The notes under the pieces are model-generated. The model was not told the origin of the DNA and searched no databases. It saw nothing but the letters and a program-made list of their open reading frames with translations. Of a stretch of DNA of 64,000 nt, positions 32,749-41,407 are shown in pieces. The translations under genes were made by a program, and so were the position numbers. Source of the stretch: Hungatella sp. UBA3147 (lineage in GTDB: Bacteria; Bacillota; Clostridia; Lachnospirales; Lachnospiraceae); the NCBI GenBank assembly GCA_002365025.1, contig DEYX01000078.1, positions 12,221 to 76,220 of the forward strand, read 5' to 3'. Numbering within the stretch: position 1 is the first letter of the stretch; every line of letters starts with the position of its first letter.

Positions 32749-32889
32749 AATGTAATAATTTAAATCATGAAAATTGAAATTTGTCCGTGACAATCAAATG
32801 ATCAGAGAACAGAATAGAAGAACCAAGAGAGGCGAGTAAATTTGGATTATCTATACTGCATTATTATGGAAGTATCGTAAGTATTACAT

Positions 32890-32921
32890 AGAAAATACCG
32901 GTGTATAATCCACCGGTATTC
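32890..32921 (-). terminator. Hairpin downstream of the 32964-33467 gene
   Basis: AATACCGGTG (32894-32903) pairs perfectly with CACCGGTATT (32911-32920), with TTTT following on the minus strand. No gene between 32664 and 32963 apart from this and the msrA terminator. Confidence 0.65.
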
Positions 32922-32963
32922 AATCATCAAGTATGCTTTTCATTCGAAAAATGTCAAAACGGT

Positions 32964-33467
32964 TTAGTGATTGCTCATATATTCTTTTTTTAACCTGTTA
33001 AATTCCGATTCTAATCGGTAATCATTTCTCTTTTTTATGTATTCAGCAATACCATCCTTAAAAGACGGTTTGGCAAATATAAAGATTCGGTACAGTAGGC
33101 GTATTCCCCAGAAAAGAGAAAAGATGACACAAATGAGTACTTTTGTGCCATAATCCCAGATTATGGCGAATGATGCAAAACACAATAGAATAAGCATATA
33201 ATCCAAAGCTTGGGATAAAAGATTTTTCTTTATTGCCAGTCTGCGTTTTGCAAGTTCTAGGATAGTGTTGTCGTCAGGAGTTTGAATGTTCAGGATGCCG
33301 TCAGAGTCAACATTTGTTGAAGAATTTACACTTTGTACGATACTTTCTGTAGTCATTAAATTTCCCTCCACATACTGTAGTTTCATGCGAATAGTATCTT
33401 CAGAGATCCACTCTGCCCGTTGATTTTTAACCAGTTGCCGGGCACGTTTCAGATAAGTTGGTTCCAA
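32964..33467 (-). CDS. Hypothetical protein with two membrane helices
   Basis: A 167-residue protein counted from TTG 33467; alternatively it starts at ATG 33356 after TGGAGGG, giving 130 residues. The longer form is kept because its N-terminus (TYLKRARQLVKNQRAEWISE) looks like real protein sequence. Two adjacent membrane helices (YMLILLCFASFAIIW and VLICVIFSLFWGIRLLYRIF) are in the middle and a charged helical tail at the end. No family recognised. The upstream part of the gene may have suffered a frameshift. Confidence 0.6.
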   Translation of the reverse strand: MEPTYLKRARQLVKNQRAEWISEDTIRMKLQYVEGNLMTTESIVQSVNSSTNVDSDGILNIQTPDDNTILELAKRRLAIKKNLLSQALDYMLILLCFASFAIIWDYGTKVLICVIFSLFWGIRLLYRIFIFAKPSFKDGIAEYIKKRNDYRLESEFNRLKKEYMSNH

Positions 33468-33688
33468 AGAAATATTGCTATAATCTACTACATTAATTTG
33501 TTTGATATAATATCACCTCTTTATATGTTTTTTGTTATGGGTGTCTCCCCGTGCAGTTCGTTTTTTATTATGGGTGCCTCCCCCTCTGCAAGTAATATCA
33601 TATCATAGTTTTATTGTCTGCTCAACATTTTTAAGAATGTACGTGGTGAACTAATATAATATTATTAAAGCAAAAGGATGCTGAAGAT

Positions 33689-33883
33689 ATGGATTTGGAA
33701 TATGAAAGAATAATTATCAGAGATTTAATATTAAAGGATGCTTCGGCATTTATAAATATGGCTTCCGATGGCTCCTTAATAGATATTTTTGGTGATTGTA
33801 GTGAATGTTAAAGATGGATGAGTGGCTGGGTCAAAAAAGCAATTAGTTGTACAGCAAGAACGATCCGTATTATGATTATTTAG
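33689..33883 (+). pseudogene. GNAT acetyltransferase N-terminal remnant
   Basis: From ATG 33689 the frame reads MDLEYERIIIRDLILKDASA, FINMASDGSLIDIFGDCSEC, then TAA at 33809. After a frame change RWMSGWVKKAI follows. The combination is like the start of GNAT proteins that continue ...SECxxWMxxWIKEAI. The acetyl-CoA binding part is absent. Nothing else is seen between 33468 and 33933. Confidence 0.55.
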
Positions 33884-33933
33884 CATTAAACTGAGAGTGA
33901 CCGAAGCTCTGGCTTCGGCCAAGGAATAAGAAA

Positions 33934-34188
33934 TTAACCTAAAGTGTAATCTTTTTTACTTAAATTCCAACTGCGGACACCAAGGTCGGTGTTAAGTTCA
34001 TATTTATTGCAACAATCGTTACAATGAATATTAACAACATGTTCTTCAAAACCAGGAATGAAATTGTGTTCTTCTAAGATTTTGCCTTTTCCGCATGGGC
34101 ACTCATATTCAAAGTGCTCGATAATGCCCGGGCCAGTACCGTAGCCGGCGTGTCCCTTGGCTATTGAATTAGTTAATTTGGTTTTCAT
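33934..34188 (-). CDS. Small zinc-ribbon-like protein
   Basis: An 84-residue protein; ATG 34188 lies seven bases after GGAGG. It begins MKTKLTNSIAKGHAGYGTGP and has two Cys pairs, CPCGKG and HCNDCC, with His nearby. They are spaced as in small zinc ribbons. The C-terminus is NTDLGVRSWNLSKKDYTLG. A related C-terminus is found as a fragment at 34565-34615. Function unknown. Confidence 0.72.
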   Translation of the reverse strand: MKTKLTNSIAKGHAGYGTGPGIIEHFEYECPCGKGKILEEHNFIPGFEEHVVNIHCNDCCNKYELNTDLGVRSWNLSKKDYTLG

Positions 34189-34372
34189 TTGTAAACCTCC
34201 AATATTACAAGTATGATAACAAAGCAATATAAAGAGAGGGTAATAAAAGTATAAATTTTTTAAAAAGTTAATCTGAAATTTTAAAGGTATTAACATGATA
34301 GATTTATTTGTTTATGATGTGTCATTGTTATATTCATAGGAAAGAAAATCTAGCGGGATTTATGATATACGG

Positions 34373-34561
34373 TTGATAGGTGTAAATAAGAAAATAACAT
34401 TGATTCAGCATAATATGTCCGACTTGTCTACCTGGATTCCGAAAGAATTTGAACTCAACTTAACATACGCAGATGATAAGGTTGCGTTCTCAGACTACTT
34501 AAAATCTTTAAGACAAGCTGTTCTTGAAGATACCATCAAAAAGATTGATGAAGTAAAGTAA
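34373..34561 (+). CDS. Short open frame, uncertain
   Basis: A 62-codon frame opening with TTG and ending at TAA 34559-34561: ITLIQHNMSDLSTWIPKEFE, then LNLTYADDKVAFSDYLKSLR. The amino-acid composition is that of a real protein, but no ribosome site precedes it. It may be the tail of a lost gene. Family not recognised. Confidence 0.3.
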   Translation: MIGVNKKITLIQHNMSDLSTWIPKEFELNLTYADDKVAFSDYLKSLRQAVLEDTIKKIDEVK

Positions 34562-34564
34562 CCC

Positions 34565-34615
34565 CTTTTTTACTTAAATTCCAACTGCGGACGACAAGGC
34601 TGGTGTTATGTTCAA
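34565..34615 (-). pseudogene. C-terminal fragment of a paralogue of the 33934 gene
   Basis: The minus strand reads EHNTSLVVRSWNLSKKGVTL, clearly related to ELNTDLGVRSWNLSKKDYTL at the end of the gene at 33934-34188. DNA identity over 33945-33990 and 34565-34610 is high. Only the last 20 or so codons survive. Confidence 0.6.
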
Positions 34616-34920
34616 GTAAAATAGACTTATAAAAGATATTTAGGGAAGAGTAAGAGTATAAATAAAGAATTTTGGAATGCAATCTAACTTTATTTACAAA
34701 GTAGATTATGGATATTAAAAAAATACATCATCAATGGATGGTGGAGGTATTGATATCTGGAAAGGTACGGCACCTGAATAGAAAGTCGATGCCATCTTAT
34801 GTATTGTTGATTTGTTAAAGAGGCAGTGCTATGCACTGCCTCTAAGCAAAATATGCAAGAATGGCCGCTGACCGCGCCCTCGATGTTAGTAGTATAGAGT
34901 AGAATCTATTTAAAAGAATA
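34616..34920. other. Intergenic stretch with perfect hairpin
   Basis: AGAGGCAGTG (34819-34828) pairs perfectly with CACTGCCTCT (34834-34843). No T-run follows on either strand. A short readable fragment DGGGIDIWKGTAPE at about 34739-34780 ends in a stop. No gene. Confidence 0.4.
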
Positions 34921-35826
34921 TTAAGATAATTGTCGAAGCAACCGGATATAATGGTTTGATTCACGCAGCACATGATCCGCCAACAAAGGCAAAATAATAC
35001 TGCGTATTTTGCATTCATTGATTCCTTTTGTGCCCGCTTCTTTGAAGTCGCGGTACTTTTCAGTTTTCTTCAAGGTTGTATCCGTTACGCTGTCAATGGT
35101 CATATCAGTAGCCGTCATTGCCGCTCGCATTAGATTATTATATTCCCCGGCAAAATCATTTGCTGTATTTATGAGGTCGCATTCCGTTGGATCAAGCAAC
35201 CCCCGGATAAATAATGCATGTTCCATCATAATCTGATCCCAGAACAGCTCGGTTTCTTTTAGGTTTTCCTCTGGATTCTGCCGATTTTCCAGCGCGATTA
35301 AATGGCTATGATACAATTTGGCTTCACGTAAGATATGATCAATAAGCAGCGGGTAGTTTGCCGTGAACATACGACAGGACAAAACATCATTCAATAATCC
35401 TGTTTTGAAACCGATAAGGCCTTCCAGCATAGGTCTGACGAGGGCATTTAGCTGACTTACCTGCTGTATCAATGCAGGAGTAATCAAAGGATTGGCTTCA
35501 CCATAAAGTGCTTCTTCCAGCCTCGTGATCTCCTGATTGATGGCTATGCCGGTGAAGTATTGTGTTTTTTGTTCGCTGCCAAGGGTGTAATCTGTGACGA
35601 TTTCACCGGAGGACGCCACAAGTGGACTGATAATGCCATTCCCCAACACTACAGCATTATGTAAAATAGTCTCAAACTGCTGCTTGTATTGATCTGCAAC
35701 TTTGGAAAAGTCAGGATTGGCAGGAGTAAAGCCAGCCTCTAAGAATAAGGAATGTTCTTTCATGATGCGTCCAAAAAACATATTTAGCTCTAGTGATAGA
35801 ATTACATATTGCTGTTCAGTAATCAT
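34921..35826 (-). CDS. DUF2935 protein (two ferritin-like repeats)
   Basis: A 301-residue protein with ATG nine bases after AAAGGAG. It consists of two related four-helix halves: FGRIMKEHSLFLEAGF near residue 20 and WDQIMMEHALFIRGLLD near residue 205, each with a later ADHxLRE/IDHILRE segment (near 165 and 285). The repeated Glu and His residues suggest a di-metal site as in ferritin-like folds. The family is common in spore-forming Firmicutes; its function is unknown. It is a single gene. Confidence 0.88.
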   Translation of the reverse strand: MITEQQYVILSLELNMFFGRIMKEHSLFLEAGFTPANPDFSKVADQYKQQFETILHNAVVLGNGIISPLVASSGEIVTDYTLGSEQKTQYFTGIAINQEITRLEEALYGEANPLITPALIQQVSQLNALVRPMLEGLIGFKTGLLNDVLSCRMFTANYPLLIDHILREAKLYHSHLIALENRQNPEENLKETELFWDQIMMEHALFIRGLLDPTECDLINTANDFAGEYNNLMRAAMTATDMTIDSVTDTTLKKTEKYRDFKEAGTKGINECKIRSIILPLLADHVLRESNHYIRLLRQLS

Positions 35827-36054
35827 AGGAAATCTCCTTTATTGTTCTACCAGTATCATATGACGGAGCTGATGGTTTATTAACTGAAAAAACAAAAAAA
35901 TGTTTTGTTATGCGTTGCTTTTCATATCAATTGCAATGAATTATAAGGGTCTTGGCTTATTTTACGTGCAAATATTTTCAGGTTGAACTTTACAATAGAA
36001 ATAGTTATACTTATTTTATGCGGGGCCAGCCGGCAAGTAGTAAAGGAATGAGCC

Positions 36055-38751
36055 ATGCAGGAAAGGGTACGTTTAACCGAAGCGATCAGGAAGATGAGAT
36101 TACGAAGACCACGAAAAAGCATGTCAATTCAAAATGTGACAATCGTCACATTTATTTGTCTGTTCCTTTTGTCCCTGGTGACTATTGAAAAACTTGTTTT
36201 GGACAATTGGCAATCTTCCATAACCAGAGAGACTGCCGGAATTTCTGAAAAGATGAATCAGGATGTGATTGAAAAGATGAATTCATTTTTCAGGGTTCCA
36301 GTTACGGCAAATGAACTAGGGAAAAAGTTGATTGAAAATAAAACCATTGATTTTTTAAACGAAAAGAGTCGCAACTCTTTTTTTATTGGCATTTTAGAAT
36401 CTTATGAAAAAGAGATTTACAGTTTTACATATGCATCGGTTGATGGAGAATACTATGGGGTTCTAAGAAATAATAAGGGGGAACTTGAACTCATAAAAAG
36501 TAATGATGAAACTGGCGGAGAAAGTTGGCGCTGTGACATAAATGAGGATATGACAGCGGGGGCGTTGATACGAAACACAGGCACCTTTGATCCCAGGCTG
36601 CAGGAATGGTATCAGGCGGCTGAAAAAGAGAAGAGGCCTGTTTTTTCGCCAATATACAGAGATTTCATCGTCAATGACCTGGCAGTGTCTGTTTCATGTC
36701 CTGTATATGATGAGGGAGGAACGCTTAAGGGTATTTTAGGGACCCATATGCTTCTTTCCGATGTTGGGGATTATCTGAAAAACGAGGGAGCCGGTTTCAA
36801 GGGCTACGTGTCTGTTATAGAGAAAGACTCCCGGTATTTAATTGCAAATTCCATGGGAGAGGATAATTATACCGCAGCTGGTTACGGATCACTGAAAAGA
36901 AATACAATCGATGACCTTTCCCTTCCGGTCTGGAAGAACAGTTACGAGAAGTATTGTAAATCCCAGAAGACAGAATTCTCATGGAAGGCGGGAGAAACGG
37001 ATTGGTATTCGAACGTACAGGAATACCGGAAAGCAGGTCTTGACTGGGTCATTATTTCGGTGATTCCGGGAAGTTTTTTGGCCGCAGAGCTGAACCGGAA
37101 TATCGGGGTTTCGGCGGAACTGGCTGTTATTGCCGGCGCTGTTTCCATATGTATTTTTTTCTTGATCATCCGAAGGCTTTATAAGCCTATCAATGGCTTG
37201 CTGACCATCGCGGAGAACATTTCAGCAGGGAATTTAGAGCAAAGAGTGGAGATTGTAAGGAATGATGAAATAGGAAGAATATCCAATGTATTTAACCGCC
37301 TGGCAGATAATCTGCTTGATATGGTCAAGCATCTGGAAAGTATTGTTGAAATGCGCACCAAGGAGTTAAATAAGGCAAATGAGATATTAAGGGAGAGTCA
37401 GTCCCAGCTTCAGCTCATACTGGATACCGCGGCGGAAGCTATATTAGGTACAGATTTAAATGGAAGATTCACATTCTGCAACAAAAGCTGTCTGTGCCTT
37501 CTGGGATATTCAAAGCCCGAGGAATTGCTGGGAAGCGATATGCAGTTTTTTGCAGATTTTCTTAGTCCTGAAAAGAATGGAGGGGAAAGAACCGGTGTGC
37601 TTAGACGGGCCGACGGTACCTGCTTTGATGCAGAGTACCGCGCTCTGCCTCAATTAAAGGAAGGAAAGCATGTTGGGTATGTCATAACCTTTGCCGATAT
37701 TACCGAGCGAAAGAAGGGGGAGGAAAAGATCCGCTTTTTAAGCTATCATGATCCTCTGACCGGATTGGTAAACCGGAGGCGTTTTGAGCAGGAGATGAAG
37801 AAAGCAGACACGCAGCAGAACCAGCCGGTTTCCCTGATTTTTCTGGATTTAAACGGCTTAAAGCTCATCAATGATACATTTGGACATACGGCCGGAGATG
37901 AATTCATAGTTAAGGTCGCCCAGGTCTTGAAAAAGAACTGCCGGGAAGGGGATGTTGCCGCACGGATCGGCGGCGATGAATTTACGATGCTGCTTCCCCG
38001 TACGTCGGAGGAAGAGGCGGAGTCCATTGCTTCGAGGGTAAAAGATCAGGTTTCAGTGGAAAAGGTAAATATGGTGTCATGCAGTGTTGCGGTTGGAATT
38101 GGAACAAAGGCCAAGCACTGGCAGAAGATTGAACGGATCCTGGAGACAGCAGAGAACGAGATGTATAAGGAGAAGAGCATTTCTTCCATAAATTTTGGAG
38201 TTCATGCAATTAACGGCATTATCACTTCACTTCATATGAAAAGTCCATGGGAGAAAAAACACTCAGAAGAAGTCAGCAGGCTGTGCGAAAGAATCGGCGT
38301 GGCTATGGGGCTTCCTGAAACAGAAATTAAGAAACTACGGGATGGAGCATACCTCCACGATATCGGTAAGATTACCCTGAGTGAGTCGATTCTTGAAAAG
38401 ACTCATGAACAACTGACGGAAGCAGAGCATGAGATGATGAGACAGCATCCGGCAATCGGATACCGCATCCTGAATCTGTCCCAGGAAACACTGGACCTTG
38501 CCAATGGTGTGTACGGACATCATGAATGCTGGGATGGTTCCGGGTATCCCAAGGGTTTAAAGGGCGAGGAGATCCCGCTTATTTCCCGTATTTTATCTGT
38601 AGCAGAAGGGTATGAGAGAATCTTAAACCGGGAAAATAACCGGGAAGCGGGAAAAGAAAAGGCGCTGCAAGCCATTTTAAATGGTTCCGGACAAAAGTAT
38701 GATCCAACGATTGCTGAATTGTTTATAGTCATCATGAAGGAGAATAAATAA
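36055..38751 (+). CDS. Cache-HAMP-PAS-GGDEF-HD-GYP cyclic-di-GMP protein
   Basis: An 898-residue membrane protein, ATG after AAAGGAATG. Order: helix near 30, extracellular Cache domain (about 50-340), second helix (VIAGAVSICIFFLIIRRLY), HAMP (365-420), PAS (455-560, LGTDLNGRFTFCNKSCLCLL), GGDEF (570-720) with intact GGDEF near 640 and an RxxD inhibitory site five residues before it, and HD-GYP (735-898) with HDIGK near 769, GHHE and DGSGYP. The usual YDAM motif is replaced by YERI. The protein can thus in principle both make and degrade c-di-GMP in response to an external ligand. It is a single gene. Confidence 0.92.
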   Translation: MQERVRLTEAIRKMRLRRPRKSMSIQNVTIVTFICLFLLSLVTIEKLVLDNWQSSITRETAGISEKMNQDVIEKMNSFFRVPVTANELGKKLIENKTIDFLNEKSRNSFFIGILESYEKEIYSFTYASVDGEYYGVLRNNKGELELIKSNDETGGESWRCDINEDMTAGALIRNTGTFDPRLQEWYQAAEKEKRPVFSPIYRDFIVNDLAVSVSCPVYDEGGTLKGILGTHMLLSDVGDYLKNEGAGFKGYVSVIEKDSRYLIANSMGEDNYTAAGYGSLKRNTIDDLSLPVWKNSYEKYCKSQKTEFSWKAGETDWYSNVQEYRKAGLDWVIISVIPGSFLAAELNRNIGVSAELAVIAGAVSICIFFLIIRRLYKPINGLLTIAENISAGNLEQRVEIVRNDEIGRISNVFNRLADNLLDMVKHLESIVEMRTKELNKANEILRESQSQLQLILDTAAEAILGTDLNGRFTFCNKSCLCLLGYSKPEELLGSDMQFFADFLSPEKNGGERTGVLRRADGTCFDAEYRALPQLKEGKHVGYVITFADITERKKGEEKIRFLSYHDPLTGLVNRRRFEQEMKKADTQQNQPVSLIFLDLNGLKLINDTFGHTAGDEFIVKVAQVLKKNCREGDVAARIGGDEFTMLLPRTSEEEAESIASRVKDQVSVEKVNMVSCSVAVGIGTKAKHWQKIERILETAENEMYKEKSISSINFGVHAINGIITSLHMKSPWEKKHSEEVSRLCERIGVAMGLPETEIKKLRDGAYLHDIGKITLSESILEKTHEQLTEAEHEMMRQHPAIGYRILNLSQETLDLANGVYGHHECWDGSGYPKGLKGEEIPLISRILSVAEGYERILNRENNREAGKEKALQAILNGSGQKYDPTIAELFIVIMKENK

Positions 38752-38793
38752 TGCTGCCCCATCATTGTATTTCCTGGATTGGCGAATGGTTGT

Positions 38794-38895
38794 TCAGCAA
38801 CAGCAGAGGAAAGTGCGGCGACCAGTGAAGAGCTTTTAAGCCAGATGCAGATGTTAAAAGAACGGGTTATGGAGTTTCAGTTAACACAGTCTTAG
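38794..38895 (+). pseudogene. Methyl-accepting chemotaxis protein C-terminal remnant
   Basis: Thirty-three codons, SATAEESAATSEELLSQMQM then LKERVMEFQLTQS, ending at TAG 38895. This is the very end of the signalling hairpin of methyl-accepting chemotaxis proteins. No upstream part is present; the preceding gene ends 42 bp earlier. Confidence 0.65.
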
Positions 38896-38916
38896 AAGAA
38901 GGGTTATAAAAAATGA

Positions 38917-38945
38917 TTGACAAATGGGCAGGATGGTAGTATATT
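38917..38945 (+). promoter_or_regulatory. Promoter of the Cys-leader and cystine importer
   Basis: TTGACA at 38917-38922, 17-bp spacer, TATATT at 38940-38945. Transcription would start near 38952, giving an untranslated stretch of about 36 bases before the leader peptide. Confidence 0.75.
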
Positions 38946-38987
38946 AAACATATATGTTTGGTATGTATAAGGAGAAGTCAAAACGAT

Positions 38988-39095
38988 ATGAAAACGAACT
39001 GCGTATGTAACATGAATCTTATGATGAATTGTTGCTGCTGTAGATGCTTCATGAGAAGAGATACAGTTTATTTACGTGTGCGTTTTGGTATCTGA
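38988..39095 (+). CDS. Cys-rich leader peptide (candidate attenuator)
   Basis: A 35-codon open frame with AAGGAG 13 bases upstream. It encodes MKTNCVCNMNLMMNCCCCRC, then FMRRDTVYLRVRFGI: seven Cys, four of them in a row (TGT TGC TGC TGT). It lies between a good promoter and a strong terminator (39137), ahead of a cystine/cysteine-type importer. This is the layout of a leader peptide whose translation senses the supply of charged tRNA-Cys. TGCTTC at 39045-39050, within and just after the Cys codons, can pair with GAAGCA in the terminator's left arm. Attenuation is inferred. Confidence 0.65.
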   Translation: MKTNCVCNMNLMMNCCCCRCFMRRDTVYLRVRFGI

Positions 39096-39136
39096 TTTCC
39101 AATTTTTATCCTGAGACATAGGGAAAATAAATGGAA

Positions 39137-39170
39137 GGAAGCAGGTATATGCGTATACCTGCTTCCTTTT
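39137..39170 (+). terminator. Leader terminator (candidate attenuator)
   Basis: GGAAGCAGGTATA (39137-39149) pairs perfectly with TATACCTGCTTCC (39154-39166) around TGCG, followed by TTTT. It lies 41 bp after the leader peptide stop and 135 bp before the first importer gene, so it must be read through for the operon to be expressed. Confidence 0.85.
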
Positions 39171-39251
39171 GCATTTATTAATATAGTACTTATCGGAACT
39201 TGCATAGCAAGTGAAGATAAAAGGGCTGTCTATAAGCCCGTCCATCCGATC

Positions 39252-39276
39252 ATCAAAAGCGTCTTTTGCTTTTGAT
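39252..39276 (+). promoter_or_regulatory. Hairpin just before the permease ribosome site
   Basis: ATCAAAAGC pairs perfectly with GCTTTTGAT around GTCTTTT. It ends eight bases before AAAAGGAGGGAG, the ribosome site of the first permease gene. A second, shorter hairpin (GGGCT/AGCCC) lies at 39225-39240. They could influence translation or mRNA stability. Confidence 0.5.
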
Positions 39277-39305
39277 AATATAAAAGGAGGGAGAAAGGAA
39301 AAATC

Positions 39306-39965
39306 ATGGATTTTGAGTTTATTCGTGCCTATATGCCGCTGTATGCAGAGGCGGCAGGTATGACACTTCGAATATCTTTTCTGGGGATTCTGCTGTCAGC
39401 AGCCATTGGCCTTTTGTGCAGCCTGGTTAAGATTTTTAAGATACCGGTGTTAAAGAGTATTGTGAATGGCTATATTGAGGTATCCAGAAATACGCCTCTT
39501 TTGATCCAGCTGTTTTTTTTATACTTCGGACTTCCTAAAATCGGTGTTGTTTTAAGCTCTGAAAGCTGTGCAGTCACAGGGCTGGCATTTTTAGGAGGAA
39601 GCTACATGGCGGAAGCATTCCGCACGGGAATTGAACAGGTACCGGTCATCCAGTCAGAATCGGGACTCAGCCTGGGACTTACAAAAGGGCAGGTATTCCG
39701 GTATATCATCCTTCCTCAGGCGGTTACCACCTCAGTCCCTGTATTTTGTGCCAACATCATATTTCTTATAAAAGAAACATCGGTATTCAGTGCGGTTGCA
39801 CTGGCTGACTTAATGTTTGTGGCAAAGGATCTGATAGGAATTTATTATAAAACAGATGAGGCCCTCTTAATGCTGGTGGCAGCATACTTAATCATCCTGC
39901 TGCCAATATCCTTATTCTGTTCCTGGATAGAAAGGAGAGTCCGCTATGCAGAATTTGGGAATTAG
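39306..39965 (+). CDS. Polar amino acid ABC permease 1 (cystine/cysteine type)
   Basis: A 219-residue inner-membrane permease of the HisMQ/GlnP group, ATG after AGGAGGG. Several membrane helices are visible; the conserved N-terminal boundary IEVSRNTPLLIQLFFLYFGL and the EAA loop (GLSLGLTKGQVFRYIILPQA) are present. It overlaps the second permease gene by 20 bp, as in coupled heterodimeric permeases. The transporter would import cysteine or cystine by ATP hydrolysis, according to the solute-binding protein encoded downstream. Confidence 0.9.
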   Translation: MDFEFIRAYMPLYAEAAGMTLRISFLGILLSAAIGLLCSLVKIFKIPVLKSIVNGYIEVSRNTPLLIQLFFLYFGLPKIGVVLSSESCAVTGLAFLGGSYMAEAFRTGIEQVPVIQSESGLSLGLTKGQVFRYIILPQAVTTSVPVFCANIIFLIKETSVFSAVALADLMFVAKDLIGIYYKTDEALLMLVAAYLIILLPISLFCSWIERRVRYAEFGN

Positions 39966-40623
39966 AATACTGTTTGAGGGTAATAATTTTCTGCGGTTGT
40001 TCGGCGGTCTCCTGGTATCACTTAAGATCGCAGTTTTATCCATGGTTTTATCCGTGGGACTTGGAATACTCCTTGGAATGGTGATGACCAGCAAAAAAAG
40101 GCCGGTCCGGTTTTTTACAAGGATTTATCTTGAGACAGTCCGGATCATGCCTCAGCTGGTTCTATTGTTTCTCGTTTACTTTGGAGCTGCAAAGCATTTG
40201 AATGTGAATTTTTCCGGAGAAATGGCAGCGGTCATTGTATTCACTTTTTGGGGGACGGCAGAAATGGGAGATCTGGTGCGAAGCGCTCTGGAATCCATAC
40301 CGGTCCATCAGTATCAAAGCGGCTTTGGTCTGGGCATGACGGAGCTTCAAGTGTACCGGTATATTGTGATTCCCCAAACGATACGCAGGCTGCTTCCGTC
40401 GGTCATGAACCTTTTGACGAGAATGATCAAAACCACTTCTCTTGTTGTACTGATCGGCGTGATTGAGGTGGTTAAGGTTGGAAAACAGATCATTGACTCC
40501 TCCAGGTACACAGTACCTGATGCGGCCCTCTGGGTATACGGAGTGATCTTCATTCTGTATTTTGTGATTTGTTACCCGTTTTCCAGGGCTGCTGCCCTGC
40601 TAGATAAAAAATTAAAGGATTGA
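39946..40623 (+). CDS. Polar amino acid ABC permease 2 (cystine/cysteine type)
   Basis: A 225-residue permease whose ATG lies in the end of the first permease gene. [20 protein letters not shown], followed by the EAA loop [20 protein letters not shown], are diagnostic. It should pair with permease 1 to form the membrane channel. Four bases separate it from the ATPase gene. Confidence 0.9.
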   Translation: MQNLGIRILFEGNNFLRLFGGLLVSLKIAVLSMVLSVGLGILLGMVMTSKKRPVRFFTRIYLETVRIMPQLVLLFLVYFGAAKHLNVNFSGEMAAVIVFTFWGTAEMGDLVRSALESIPVHQYQSGFGLGMTELQVYRYIVIPQTIRRLLPSVMNLLTRMIKTTSLVVLIGVIEVVKVGKQIIDSSRYTVPDAALWVYGVIFILYFVICYPFSRAAALLDKKLKD

Positions 40624-40627
40624 TAAT

Positions 40628-41380
40628 ATGAGTCAGGAAATGATTTTAAAGACAGAGAATCTTAGGAAGTCCTACGAAAGCGGGCAGCCGGTTTTAAAGG
40701 ATATTTCCTTTACCTTGGAAAAAGGAGAGGTAGTGGTGGTCGTAGGACCTTCCGGCTGCGGAAAAAGCACCTTTTTACGATGTCTCAACATGCTGGAGCC
40801 TATTGATTCCGGTACCATTCAGTTTAAGGACCGGATCATTGACAGGGGCAAACGGGATGTTTATGAAATAAGACAGAAGATCGGCATGGTATTCCAGAGC
40901 TATGATTTATTCCCACATAAGACCATTCTGGGAAATATTATTCTGGCTCCTATAAAGGTGCAGAAAAGGGATAAAAAAGAGGTTACAGCGGAAGCAGAAA
41001 AGCTTCTGGCCAGAGTAGGGCTTCTGGATAAAAAAGATTCATATCCCAGACAGCTTTCCGGCGGACAGAAGCAAAGAGTGGCTATTGTACGGGCGCTTAT
41101 CATGCATCCGGAGATCCTGCTCTTAGACGAGATCACGGCAGCCTTAGACCCGGAAATGGTACGGGAGGTGCTGCAGGTGGTGTTAGAACTGGCAAAGGAC
41201 GGAATGACTATGGTCATTGTCACACATGAAATGGAATTTGCTAAGGCGGTGGCCGACCGTGTCCTGTTCATGGATCAGGGTGTTGTAGTGGAAGAAAGCC
41301 TGCCGAATGAATTTTTCACCTCACCCCGGACAGAGCGGGCAAAACAGTTTTTAAATACGTTTCATTATGAAGCGTTATAA
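40628..41380 (+). CDS. Amino acid ABC transporter ATPase
   Basis: A 250-residue ATPase of the GlnQ type. Walker [14 protein letters not shown] near residue 40, Q-loop [14 protein letters not shown], signature LSGGQKQR near 143, Walker [16 protein letters not shown]-loop VTHEMEFA. It powers the permease pair encoded just upstream. ATG follows GATTGATAAT without a strong ribosome site, so translation is probably coupled. Confidence 0.93.
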   Translation: MSQEMILKTENLRKSYESGQPVLKDISFTLEKGEVVVVVGPSGCGKSTFLRCLNMLEPIDSGTIQFKDRIIDRGKRDVYEIRQKIGMVFQSYDLFPHKTILGNIILAPIKVQKRDKKEVTAEAEKLLARVGLLDKKDSYPRQLSGGQKQRVAIVRALIMHPEILLLDEITAALDPEMVREVLQVVLELAKDGMTMVIVTHEMEFAKAVADRVLFMDQGVVVEESLPNEFFTSPRTERAKQFLNTFHYEAL

Positions 41381-41407
41381 AATAAAAATAATATGGAGGA
41401 TGGAATT

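Noticed and set aside
38905..39170. T-box or SAM riboswitch as the control element of the cystine importer
   Set aside because: No specifier loop, no T-box sequence (TGGNACCGCG) and no SAM-I core can be seen; the Cys-rich frame explains the region better.
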